Source of the DNA: Nocardia acididurans
GTDB lineage: Bacteria > Actinomycetota > Actinomycetes > Mycobacteriales > Mycobacteriaceae
Assembly (NCBI RefSeq): GCF_016741815.1
Contig: NZ_JAERRJ010000012.1
Location: forward strand, 62,001 to 126,000
DNA: 64,000 nt
Reading direction: 5' to 3'
Shown: in pieces, positions 51,017-59,108 of the stretch
Position numbering within the stretch: position 1 is the stretch's first letter
How the letters are laid out: every line of letters starts with the position of its first letter
Made by a program: the position numbers and the translations under genes
The notes under the pieces: model-generated
Told to the model about the DNA's origin: nothing
The model's database searches: none
Seen by the model: only the letters and a program-made list of their open reading frames with translations

Positions 51017-51350
51017 TTTTCTGGGGGTTCCTCTGTAGAGCAAACTGATCAGTCTTGATCAGGCGACCAGAGACTCTCGGGCCAAAGCGAACGGATGGTG
51101 ACCGCGGGCCGAACACCCCAGTAGGGGTTGGCGAACGGACAGCTATCACAGGGCATTCAACTTCGCTATGACCGAGAGCCGCCGATCCGGCGACATTACG
51201 GACCGGTACCCCTATTTCCGCCCGGGGTAACCCCATTCGCTCGCACCCGCCCCTATGGCTACCCGTAATGCAGACGAAATCCGAGATGCGTTGCGATTGC
51301 TATTGGGTAAAACGCACCGGCACAGGCTCGTTCGGGTGCATGGTATTTGT
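51017..51350. other. 334-bp divergent gap
   Basis: Between the secreted-protein gene and the dehydrogenase gene. It holds the inverted repeat at 51045-51062; no small gene, tRNA or riboswitch fold was found in the remaining sequence. Another in-frame start for the dehydrogenase gene (ATG at 51255) falls in this gap. Confidence 0.6.
51045..51062 (-). promoter_or_regulatory. Inverted repeat before the secreted-protein gene
   Basis: CTGATCA-GTCT-TGATCAG, perfect 7-bp arms, 29 bp before the start codon of the secreted protein. Candidate operator in the promoter or leader. Confidence 0.5.
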
Positions 51351-52343
51351 ATGCGCGCGTTGCTCGTCGAGAAGCCAGGACAGTTCTCGGTCGAATCGGT
51401 TCCGGATCCGACACCGGGCAGCGGTGAGGCGGTGATCAGGGTCGACGCGGTCGGGATATGCGGAACGGATATCCATATCGTCGAAGGCGAATTTCCGCCC
51501 ACGCCCTATCCGATCGTGCCGGGGCACGAATTCGCCGGGGAAGTAGTGGCTCTCGGCGCGGATGCCGCGGGTGTGCGGGTGGGCGATCGAGTAGCGGTGG
51601 ATCCCTCACTGTTCTGCGGCAGATGTCATTACTGTGCTATAGGTCGCGGAAATCTTTGTGCCGATTGGGGAGCCATCGGCGATACGATGGACGGCGCGAT
51701 GGCGGAATATGTGAAAGTTCCTGCCGCCAACTGCTATCGGCTGCCCGGTCACATGCCGTCCTCGCACGGCGCGCTGGTGGAACCGCTGTCCTGCGCGGTG
51801 CACGGATTCGACGTACTGCCAAGGCAACTCGGCTCGCACTACCTGATCTACGGCGCGGGCACCATGGGTCTGCTCATGCTGCAATTGGCGATCGCGGCCG
51901 GTGCGGCGTCGGTCTCCGTGGTCGACACCAATCCGGATCGGCTCGCGGTGGCGCGCACCCTCGGCGCGGACGCCGCCACCGTTTCCGCCGACGATCTCGA
52001 CGAATCCCAGGGCTGGGAAGTCGTGATCGAATGCAGCGGAACGGTTGCCGCCATGCAGGACGGGCTCGCCCGGGTCCGGCGCGGCGGCACCTATCAGCAA
52101 TTCGGGGTCGCCCCGGCGGCGGCGCGCGCGGAGATCTCCCCCTTCCGCCTCTACAACGACGAGATCACCATCGTCGGTTCGATGGCCATCCTGCACAGTT
52201 TCGGGCGGGCCGTCGATCTCATGGGCGAAGGCGTCATCGACGCGGAAACCATGATCACGCACGATTTCTCGCTGCACGAGTTCGCCGACGCACTGCGGAC
52301 CTTCCGCTCCGGCGCCGGACGCAAAATCCAACTGCATCCCTGA
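51351..52343 (+). CDS. Zinc-dependent polyol/sugar dehydrogenase
   Basis: 330 residues. Medium-chain dehydrogenase: catalytic zinc Cys in VGICGTDIHI, GHEFAGEVV, four structural Cys in CGRCHYCAIGRGNLC, and the Rossmann motif GAGTMGLLMLQLA. It resembles sorbitol/arabinitol/threonine dehydrogenases. Followed 30 bp later by a xylulokinase, a pairing that fits D-arabinitol (or xylitol) oxidation to D-xylulose. No ribosome-binding site precedes the ATG, so the start could be the ATG at 51255 or be leaderless. Confidence 0.85.
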   Translation: MRALLVEKPGQFSVESVPDPTPGSGEAVIRVDAVGICGTDIHIVEGEFPPTPYPIVPGHEFAGEVVALGADAAGVRVGDRVAVDPSLFCGRCHYCAIGRGNLCADWGAIGDTMDGAMAEYVKVPAANCYRLPGHMPSSHGALVEPLSCAVHGFDVLPRQLGSHYLIYGAGTMGLLMLQLAIAAGAASVSVVDTNPDRLAVARTLGADAATVSADDLDESQGWEVVIECSGTVAAMQDGLARVRRGGTYQQFGVAPAAARAEISPFRLYNDEITIVGSMAILHSFGRAVDLMGEGVIDAETMITHDFSLHEFADALRTFRSGAGRKIQLHP

Positions 52344-52373
52344 CAGGGCGGCACAACAGACGGGTAGGGACCA

Positions 52374-53762
52374 ATGACGGTCGTTGCCGGAGTTGACTCT
52401 TCGACACAGTCCTGCAAGATCGTGGTGTGCGACGCCGACACCGGAACGGTGTTACGGCAGCGGCAGATACCGCACATCGACGGGACCGAAGTGCCGCCGT
52501 CGGTGTGGTGGGAGGCGCTACGCGCGGCCACCGACCGCATGATGCGCGATGTCGAGGCGATCGCCGTGGCCGGACAACAGCACGGGCTCGTGGTGCTCGA
52601 CGCCGCCGGGCATCCGGTGCGGGATGCGCTGCTGTGGAACGACACTCGCTCGGCCGAGGCCGCCGCACAGCTGGTGTCGGAACTGGGCGGGCCGCAGGCG
52701 TGGGCGGACGCGGTGGGCAGCGTGCCGCTGGCCGCGCACACCGTCGCCAAACTACGCTGGTTCGCCGACCACGAACCCGAACTCGCCGACCGCACCGCGC
52801 GGGTGCTGCTGCCGCACGACTACCTCACCTGGCTGCTGTGCGGCGGCGACCCGGAGACCGAGCCCACCACCGATCGCGGGGACGCCTCCGGCACCGGCTA
52901 CTGGTCCCCCGCCGCCGGGCACTATCGAACCGACCTGCTGTCCCTGGCATTTCGCGGTCGCACGCCCGAGGTGCCGAAGGTGCTCGGCCCGGCCGAGGTG
53001 GCCGGGCGCACCCCCGGCGGGCGCGTGGTCGCGGCGGGCACCGGCGACAATGCCGCCGCCGCACTGGGTTTGGGCATCGAGGACGGCGATGTGGTGGTGT
53101 CCATGGGCACCAGCGGCACGGTGTTCACGCGGGCCGCCGAACCGAGCGCGGACCCCTCCGGCGCGGTCAACGGCTTCGCCGACGCGACGGGGGCGTTCCT
53201 GCCGCTGGTGTGCACGCTCAATGCCGCGCGCGTGCTGGATTCCACCGCCACCCTGCTGGGCACCGACCTCTCGGGGCTGGAAGTGCTTGCGGCGCAATCG
53301 CCCGCGGGTGCGGACGGTCTGACCCTGCTGCCCTATCTGGCCGGGGAGCGCACCCCGAATCTGCCGCATGCCACCGGCAGCCTGCACGGGTTGCGGGCGC
53401 ACACCATGCGGCCGCATCATCTGGCGCGGGCAGCCATCGAGGGCATGCTCTGCAATATCGCCGAAGCGCTGGACCGGCTGCCCGCTACTCCCCGGCGCAT
53501 CCTGCTCATCGGCGGGGCGTCGCGCTCCCGGCTCATCTCCCATGCCGCCGCCACCATCTTCGGCATGACGGTGACCGTGCCGAATCCCAGTGAATACGTG
53601 GCCTTGGGCGCGGCCCGCCAGGCGGCCTGGGCGCTGCGCGGCGGACCCCGCCCGCCCCGCTGGCCCACCCCGCACGCCACCGAATTCCATTCCCTCGCAG
53701 CGGGAATCGGATCCGCCATCCGGCAACGCTATGCGGATATCCGCGATACGTATTACCCCTAG
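52374..53762 (+). CDS. xylB: Xylulokinase-like FGGY kinase
   Basis: 462 residues. FGGY fold: VVAGVDSSTQSCKIVVCDADTG at the N-terminal phosphate site, AVAGQQHGLVVLDAAG and WNDTRSAEAA (xylulokinase-type sugar site), then the second domain GTGDNAAAALGLG, MGTSGTVF and LIGGASRSRLI. It phosphorylates D-xylulose, made by the dehydrogenase encoded 30 bp upstream, to xylulose 5-phosphate for the pentose phosphate pathway. The stop codon coincides with the start of the 21-bp repeat array. Confidence 0.9.
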   Translation: MTVVAGVDSSTQSCKIVVCDADTGTVLRQRQIPHIDGTEVPPSVWWEALRAATDRMMRDVEAIAVAGQQHGLVVLDAAGHPVRDALLWNDTRSAEAAAQLVSELGGPQAWADAVGSVPLAAHTVAKLRWFADHEPELADRTARVLLPHDYLTWLLCGGDPETEPTTDRGDASGTGYWSPAAGHYRTDLLSLAFRGRTPEVPKVLGPAEVAGRTPGGRVVAAGTGDNAAAALGLGIEDGDVVVSMGTSGTVFTRAAEPSADPSGAVNGFADATGAFLPLVCTLNAARVLDSTATLLGTDLSGLEVLAAQSPAGADGLTLLPYLAGERTPNLPHATGSLHGLRAHTMRPHHLARAAIEGMLCNIAEALDRLPATPRRILLIGGASRSRLISHAAATIFGMTVTVPNPSEYVALGAARQAAWALRGGPRPPRWPTPHATEFHSLAAGIGSAIRQRYADIRDTYYP

Positions 53763-53992
53763 CGGCACACGGGGTCGGGCACGCGGAACCCGGGGTCGGG
53801 CACGCGGCACACGGAGTCGGGCACGCGGCACACGGAGTCGGGCACGCGGCACACGGAGTCGGGCATGCAGCACACGGAGTCGGGCATGCAGCACACGGAG
53901 TCGGGCATGCAGCACACGGAGTCGGGCATGCAGCACACGGAGTCGGGCATGCAGCACACGGAGTCGGGCATGCAGCACACGGAGTCGGGCAC
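53762..53992. repeat. 21-bp tandem repeat, 11 copies
   Basis: Eleven units of 21 bp (consensus like GGAGTCGGGCATGCAGCACAC) begin right after the xylulokinase stop. The central six or seven are identical; the outer ones vary (GGGCACGCGG variants). Since 21 is a multiple of 3, all frames stay open, and the heptapeptide-repeat frames on both strands have no other coding support. Looks like a variable-number repeat from slipped replication. Confidence 0.9.
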
Positions 53993-54007
53993 GCGGAACC
54001 CGGCGGG

Positions 54008-54271
54008 CTACGCGGTGCGGAGGATCTCGCCGGTGGCGGGGCTGCGGTAGACGACCGGCTCGTCGGTGACGAATTCGTCCCAGGCGCGCTGCCGGATCAT
54101 GTAGGTGCGGAGGGCATCACGGACGATCTCCTGTTTGGATCGTCCCTCGACCACCGCCTGCGCGCTCAGCGCAGCCTCTTCACTCTCGCTGAGCCGCAAA
54201 GTCCATGCCACCGGCAAGTCATACCACCCCGGCGGCCCGCTGTCCCGCCCATCGAATCGAAATCCCAGCAT
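54008..54271 (-). CDS. Ribbon-helix-helix antitoxin-like protein
   Basis: 87 residues, or 67 if it begins at the GTG at 54211 (VAWTLRLSES), which better matches the family. The ribbon-helix-helix pattern is WTLRLSESEEAALSAQAVVEGRSKQEIVRDALRTYMIRQ, then FVTDEPVVYRSPATGEILRTA. Such CopG-like proteins are usually antitoxins or small repressors. No toxin gene is next to it, so it is an orphan or a stand-alone regulator. It sits 15 bp beyond the repeat array. Confidence 0.65.
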   Translation of the reverse strand: MLGFRFDGRDSGPPGWYDLPVAWTLRLSESEEAALSAQAVVEGRSKQEIVRDALRTYMIRQRAWDEFVTDEPVVYRSPATGEILRTA

Positions 54272-54376
54272 TTCACATACTGGTCGGCCGCCCTACACTT
54301 TGGCGGGGCGCGCATCCCGACGCCCTGTACTGCCGCAAACTCACCTGAGCCGGCTGCGCGGACGGCGACGGTGCGA

Positions 54377-54416
54377 GAGTCGGCCCGCATCCGGGATTCC
54401 GGGGGCGGGCCGACTC
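54377..54416 (-). terminator. Terminator after the second FGGY kinase gene
   Basis: GAGTCGGCCCGC (54377-54388) and GCGGGCCGACTC (54405-54416) form a perfect 12-bp stem with a 16-base loop, about 50 bp after the kinase stop on the minus strand. Confidence 0.8.
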
Positions 54417-54467
54417 GACGGCGTGGCGGTCCGCCCGCAACCTCCGCCGCGGGCGGCTCCGGCGGGA

Positions 54468-55946
54468 TCAGCCGCGGGCGGCGCGGTGCTGCTCGGTGGC
54501 GAGGAAATGGGCTGTGTTGCGGGTGGATTCGTACAGGTCCCGGTAGTGGCGGTAGTACGGCTCGTAGGTGGCGGCGCGCGCTGGATCGGGTTCGATGGTG
54601 GCGATGATCGGATTCCAGGCGGCGGTGTCGATGCCGACGGCCTCGGCGGCCAGCAGCGCGTTGCCCAGGGCCGCGCCCACGGTGTCGGCGGGGAGTTGCT
54701 GTGGGAGGCCGGTGATATCGGAGACGATGCGCGTCCACAGGCCGCCCTTGGTGCCGCCGCCCACGGCCACCAGGCGTTGCGCCCGGCCGCCCGCGGTGGC
54801 CATGGCCTCGAGGTTGTGGCGGACGCCGTAACCGATGCCCTCCAGAACGGCGCGGTAGAGGTCGGCGCGCTGATGGGTGAGGGTGAGACCGGCGATGATG
54901 CCGCGCGCGTCCGGGTCGAACAGCGGGGTGCGTTCGCCCGCGAAGTACGGCAGCACCAGCAGGCCCCGGCTGCCCGCCGGAACATGCGCGGCCTCGTCCA
55001 CGAGGTCGGCGAAATCGCCGCCGGTGAGGGTGCGCAGCCAGTCGGTGACCGCGCCGGAGGTCGCCATTCCGGCCGCGAGAGTGTATGTGCCGGGCCGGGT
55101 TCCGCAGGTGGTCCACAGTCCCGGATGCGGGCGCGGCGCGGTGAGCACCTGGGTGAGGAACATGGTGGTGCCGTACATGAGCATGATGTCGCCGGGATTC
55201 CGCGCCCCGACCCCGGCGGCCTCGGCCCAGGCGTCGATGGTGCCGGTGGTGACCGGCAGGCCCTCCGGAAGACCGGTCGCGGCAGCGGCTTCCCGAGTGA
55301 CGCGCCCGACGATCTCGGTGGGCCAGGACAATTCGGGGAGCCGGAGGCCGGGCGCGACGGAATCCGCCCAGTCCGTGGCCCACTCGCGGGCCATCAGGTC
55401 GTACATCGGCACGCACTGGCTCGCGGATTGATGGTCGAGCACATACCGCCCGGTGAGCCGGTAGACCAGAAAGGAACTGGCCATCAACAGCATTCGGGTG
55501 GCCTTCCACACCTGCGGCTCGTGCCGGATGAGCCAGCGCACCTTCGGTCCGACCGCCTGACTGGTGAGCGGCGACCCCGACCGCTCCAGCACGGTCTGCG
55601 CGCCCAATTCGTCTTCCAGCTCGGCGATCTCGATGCCCGCGCGGGTATCGACCCCGTAGAGGATGGCGGGCCGCAGCGGCCGCCCGAACCCGTCGGCGGG
55701 CAGCAGGCACGGCCCGATCCCGCTCACCGCGAGCGCGTCGATGGTTTCCCCGTCGGCCGCCGCCACCAGATCCCGCGCGATGGTGACGAAGTCCGCCCAC
55801 CACACCGACTCGGCATCGTGTTCCACCCAGCCGGGTCGCGGCGTCGAAACCCGGTGCGGTCGTTCGGCTCTCATCGCCACCATGCCGTCCCGGTCGACGA
55901 GCACGCCTTTGGATCCGGAGGTTCCGATATCGATGCCGAGCAGCAT
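54468..55946 (-). CDS. FGGY carbohydrate kinase (ribulokinase-type candidate)
   Basis: 492 residues. MLLGIDIGTSGSKGVLVDRDG at the start, GIGPCLLPADGFGRPLRPAILYGVDTRA, DHQSASQC, then the second domain with GTIDAWAEAAGVG, MYGTTMF, LPYFAGERTPLFDPDARG and AVGGGTKGGLW. It is a sugar kinase; the sugar is not certain. It begins 1 bp after the isomerase stop, so it should phosphorylate the ketose made there: D-ribulose, L-fuculose or L-ribulose. The preceding isomerase and the GH43-like gene are in the same operon. Confidence 0.88.
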   Translation of the reverse strand: MLLGIDIGTSGSKGVLVDRDGMVAMRAERPHRVSTPRPGWVEHDAESVWWADFVTIARDLVAAADGETIDALAVSGIGPCLLPADGFGRPLRPAILYGVDTRAGIEIAELEDELGAQTVLERSGSPLTSQAVGPKVRWLIRHEPQVWKATRMLLMASSFLVYRLTGRYVLDHQSASQCVPMYDLMAREWATDWADSVAPGLRLPELSWPTEIVGRVTREAAAATGLPEGLPVTTGTIDAWAEAAGVGARNPGDIMLMYGTTMFLTQVLTAPRPHPGLWTTCGTRPGTYTLAAGMATSGAVTDWLRTLTGGDFADLVDEAAHVPAGSRGLLVLPYFAGERTPLFDPDARGIIAGLTLTHQRADLYRAVLEGIGYGVRHNLEAMATAGGRAQRLVAVGGGTKGGLWTRIVSDITGLPQQLPADTVGAALGNALLAAEAVGIDTAAWNPIIATIEPDPARAATYEPYYRHYRDLYESTRNTAHFLATEQHRAARG

Positions 55947-55947
55947 G

Positions 55948-57366
55948 TCAACCCGCCCTGGTGAATTCGTCCACGGTGACCCCGAGTAGTTCGCACGCCG
56001 CGCGCACGGTGGCTCGATGGTCTCCGGGCACGGCGTGAATGTGGTTGGCGCCGAAGCGGGACAGGAAGTCCCCGGCGTGCGCGTCCAGTCTGGCGAAGGC
56101 GTGCGGCCATTCCCAGGTGGACTGCTTCATGAGCGCCTCGTTGGTGGCCTGGTCGTAGTTCTCGAACGCGCCCAGCATCAACTGCATTCGGTACGCGCCG
56201 TCCTTGCGGGTGAGCCGGCCCAGGGTCATCTCGCCGGGTGCGGCCAGGTGGTGCACCGACGCGCCGCCCGCCGGGAAGAAGAACACCTCCGGGTACAGGT
56301 GCACCCGCGCCAGGTTCTCCGCAGGGTCGTCGCTGCGCGCGGCGTACCAGGTGGCGTGCTGCCCGGAGTTGCACAGATCCCAGATGTCCCGGTCGGCATG
56401 GTAGTGCCGGACGTCCGCGAAAAGCACTGGCGTGCCGGTAATCTGGGTGAACAGCTGCATGGTGAGCGCACCGTCCATATCGGCCTCGGTGGCGCACACG
56501 TGCGGGCGTTTGGGACCGTTCCAGTCGTACGGGTCGTTCAGGAACGCCTCGGTGACGTCCATGGTGGCGAAGTATTGCGTGAGCTCCGGCTGGCCCTTGA
56601 TGCCGGTGAAGTCCAGATGCCATTCGGCGATGAGATCGCGCATGGCCAGATACGAGCGGATCTGCCGTTCCAGGAGTTCGGGCGTGAGCTTGTGCCCGTC
56701 GTAGTGCACTCCGGCGGCATTGCGCTCCAACCACTCTCGCGCGCCTCTGGCCTCCCCGGCGTCGGCCTGTTCGGCGCGGCGCACGATCTCCCACTGGTCG
56801 ATCTCCTCCACATCGACCCCGAATATCCGCTGCCACTGGTCGGTATTGGCGACGGCGGTGTTCATGCCCATGGGCCGTCCGCCGATCCGCCCGAAGGTGG
56901 TGCCGCGCAATCCGGCGACGGCCGCCGCGGCCCGCGCCCGCACACCGATGGCCGCGATCAACTCCGGATCGGCGGGATCTCCCCACAGCCGTGCATGTTC
57001 GCGCCCGATCTGGTCGAGTGCGCCACCGGCCGCCAGCATGCCCACCATGCCCGGCTGCACCGGATCGATATTCGACAGCAACAGCAGCGGCCCGCGCAGC
57101 GCGCCCGCGGCGAGCATGGTGAAGTGCGGGAAGGCCCACACCGCGTAGTGCAGCACGGTCAGGTCCACACCTGCGGCCTCGACCCGCCGCGCCACCGCGA
57201 CGGCCTGCTCGTTACTGCCCACCGGCTCCACCCCGCGCACCACGTGGTGTCCGGCGGCGGTCAATTCCGCGACGAGCCGATCCTCTACGGTCCGAATGAA
57301 TCCGACGATTCCGCCGTGCACGTAGTCGCGTCCGTCGGACATGCTGATAACGCCGATACGGGCCAT
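55948..57366 (-). CDS. L-fucose/D-arabinose-type isomerase
   Basis: 472 residues; GGGGAGG precedes the ATG at 57366. It matches the fucose/arabinose isomerase superfamily: MARIGVISMSDGRDYVHGG, GGRPMGMNTAVANTDQWQRIFGVDVEEIDQWEIVRRAE, and metal ligands likely Glu in HVCATEADMDGALTMQ, Asp in LFADVRHYH and His in FGANHIHAVPG. It interconverts an aldose and a ketose: D-arabinose/D-ribulose, L-fucose/L-fuculose or L-arabinose/L-ribulose are candidates. The pairing with FGGY kinase and hydrolases favours a pentose from polysaccharide. Confidence 0.85.
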   Translation of the reverse strand: MARIGVISMSDGRDYVHGGIVGFIRTVEDRLVAELTAAGHHVVRGVEPVGSNEQAVAVARRVEAAGVDLTVLHYAVWAFPHFTMLAAGALRGPLLLLSNIDPVQPGMVGMLAAGGALDQIGREHARLWGDPADPELIAAIGVRARAAAAVAGLRGTTFGRIGGRPMGMNTAVANTDQWQRIFGVDVEEIDQWEIVRRAEQADAGEARGAREWLERNAAGVHYDGHKLTPELLERQIRSYLAMRDLIAEWHLDFTGIKGQPELTQYFATMDVTEAFLNDPYDWNGPKRPHVCATEADMDGALTMQLFTQITGTPVLFADVRHYHADRDIWDLCNSGQHATWYAARSDDPAENLARVHLYPEVFFFPAGGASVHHLAAPGEMTLGRLTRKDGAYRMQLMLGAFENYDQATNEALMKQSTWEWPHAFARLDAHAGDFLSRFGANHIHAVPGDHRATVRAACELLGVTVDEFTRAG

Positions 57367-57460
57367 TTGCCTTGCCTCCCCGCACTGGGTGGACTCACGA
57401 CTCCTCACCAAGAATTCCAGTTCAGAGGGTTCGACGCGCCCGAATCCGGAAGATTGGCGG

Positions 57461-58312
57461 TTACCCGGCAACCGGGAACCACAAGGGCGCGAGGTGAACT
57501 CCGCCCTGCCCCCAGCCCGCGCCGGTCACCCAGAAACGGCCGCCGTCGGCCACCACCTCGGCCGCGTGCGCCGCGATTCGGCCGACAAGATCCCGGGGCC
57601 GGAAGTGAAACGGGTCGTCACTCCGAAACACCTCGGTACCCACGTAATCCGGGCGCGGGCCGATGAACAGATACCAGTTGCCCGCGTGCCGCAGGACATG
57701 CGGTGACTCGGTATTGCCCGCCTCGGTGCCCGAAGTCGGGTCGGTGTAGGCGATCCGGCGCTCACCCCAGTGCAGGAGATCGGTACTCGTGCGGTAGGCC
57801 ACCACGTGGTTACCGCCCCGTGCGGTGCTCGTGGCGCAGTAGTACATGACCCAACTGTCCCCGATCCGCAGGACCATGGGATCGCGTGCGTCGTAGCCGT
57901 CGCGGAACAGTGGGCCGTCCGGATGCCGCGTCCACTCGAACAGGTCCGGCGATGTAGCGAGGTTGATCGCGGCCGACGTCCGATCGACTCCGCCACCCGC
58001 GTAGAACATGAAATAGGTTCCCGCGCAGGACATCACATAGGGCGCCCAGAGGTGTGTGTCACCGTATCCGGGGTCGGCGGTCAGCGCGGAGGGGTGCGTC
58101 CGCCACGGCCCGTGCAGTTCCTCGGCTGTGGCATGCGCGAATTCGATCTCGCCGAAGGGATCCGCAGGTTCCCGATGGGTGATCCCGAACAGATGCCAGC
58201 GCCCCCGCGCATCCCGGATCAGGGTGTGGTCGTTGATGTACCAGGTCTCACCCCTGGCGGCGCTGGGATCGTAGATCGGCGTGAACCTGCCCGCTCGCAC
58301 CCTGCCGTCCAT
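57461..58312 (-). CDS. GH43/GH130-like beta-propeller glycosidase
   Basis: 283 residues; GGAGGA precedes the ATG at 58312. Five-bladed propeller features: YINDHTLIRDARGRWHLFGITH, YGDTHLWAPYVMSCAGTYFMFYAGGG, DARDPMVLRIGDSWVMYYCATS and NTESPHVLRHAGNWYLFIG. The Asp in NDHTLI, the Asp in ARDPMVL and the Glu in NTESPHV are positioned like the catalytic acids of GH43/GH32/GH130-type enzymes. No signal peptide, thus cytoplasmic. It is the first gene of the isomerase-kinase operon and may release the pentose they use. Confidence 0.75.
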   Translation of the reverse strand: MDGRVRAGRFTPIYDPSAARGETWYINDHTLIRDARGRWHLFGITHREPADPFGEIEFAHATAEELHGPWRTHPSALTADPGYGDTHLWAPYVMSCAGTYFMFYAGGGVDRTSAAINLATSPDLFEWTRHPDGPLFRDGYDARDPMVLRIGDSWVMYYCATSTARGGNHVVAYRTSTDLLHWGERRIAYTDPTSGTEAGNTESPHVLRHAGNWYLFIGPRPDYVGTEVFRSDDPFHFRPRDLVGRIAAHAAEVVADGGRFWVTGAGWGQGGVHLAPLWFPVAG

Positions 58313-58345
58313 GCTTCCTCCGATCCAGCAGCACCGCAACAGGTT

Positions 58346-59008
58346 TCAGGGTGCCGAGCCCGAGAGCCTCACCTCGACCTCGTCCTCGTACGGTGAGACG
58401 CTCACACAGACACGCTGCCGATCGAGACGCCAGCCATGGACACGACATCCGCCCCACCAGCCGCCGTTGTGGTACTCGAGCACCCAATCGTGCGCCTCGG
58501 TGAGATGCTCGGTCAGGCGTTCGGCGACTCGAGTCTCCGAGCCGGCCGCGCCGGCGATGCTGAAGAAGCGCACACAGTAGGTCGTCGAACCGCCCCCGCA
58601 CGTGCTCGATTGTGCGAGCAGCACCAACTCGCCCGGCAGCGGCAGGACAAGCCCGCTGTCCGGCATGACCGCGCCCTCCTCTACGGCGATTGCCACGCCG
58701 GTGCCGCCGCAGAACACGGTCACCACGCAATAGCCGATCACCAGCGCCCGGCCGGCCTTGACCCGGACGTCGACATCGGCATCGGGCGCCCTGTCCAGCT
58801 TCAGGCCGACGATCAGCACCGCGACAGCGAGCAACGTCAGCGACACCATGAGGGTGCGCTGGGCGAGCGGCAGCAGCCAACCCATCCCCACCACGAACTG
58901 CGCGAGCCCGATGACCGCCAGCAGCACCGCGATCCTGACTCGAATCTCCGGATTCCGTGCCGCCAACAGCCAGAGCGCCGGAGCCACGAGTAAGAGCAGG
59001 AAAACCAC
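58346..59008 (-). CDS. Membrane protein of unknown function
   Basis: 220 residues from a GTG at 59008, which begins the first hydrophobic helix. About three to four helices are packed in the first 110 residues (VVFLLLLVAPALWLLAA, IAVLLAVIGLAQFVVG, LMVSLTLLAVAVLIVGL, ALVIGYCVVTVFCGGTGVAI); the soluble C-terminal half has four Cys and a Trp/Gly-rich stretch (WVLEYHNGGWWGGCRVHGW). No domain recognised. Divergent from the AlkZ-like gene over a long palindrome. Confidence 0.65.
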   Translation of the reverse strand: MVFLLLLVAPALWLLAARNPEIRVRIAVLLAVIGLAQFVVGMGWLLPLAQRTLMVSLTLLAVAVLIVGLKLDRAPDADVDVRVKAGRALVIGYCVVTVFCGGTGVAIAVEEGAVMPDSGLVLPLPGELVLLAQSSTCGGGSTTYCVRFFSIAGAAGSETRVAERLTEHLTEAHDWVLEYHNGGWWGGCRVHGWRLDRQRVCVSVSPYEDEVEVRLSGSAP

Positions 59009-59064
59009 GGCGTCCAGCTTAGGAACCGTTTGCGGGGATTCTGTGAAGGTTTCGGGCCGATTCC

Positions 59065-59091
59065 GAGATAGGACACAATCTGTCCTATCTC
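59065..59091. promoter_or_regulatory. 27-bp perfect palindrome in a divergent promoter
   Basis: GAGATAGGACA (59065-59075), a 5-base spacer, and TGTCCTATCTC (59081-59091). It lies 17 bp before the AlkZ-like gene start and 56 bp before the divergent membrane protein gene. Probably the operator of a dimeric repressor for one or both genes; no regulator gene is adjacent except the winged-helix protein itself. Confidence 0.75.
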
Positions 59092-59108
59092 TCGGAAACC
59101 ATGAGCGT

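Noticed and set aside
53759..53992. Heptapeptide-repeat proteins in the tandem repeat (MPDSVCC on minus, HTESGMQ on plus)
   Set aside because: A 21-bp unit keeps all frames open. No ribosome-binding site or non-repeat sequence supports coding.
53762..53992. CRISPR array
   Set aside because: Units are contiguous 21-mers without unique spacers, and no cas gene is in the window.
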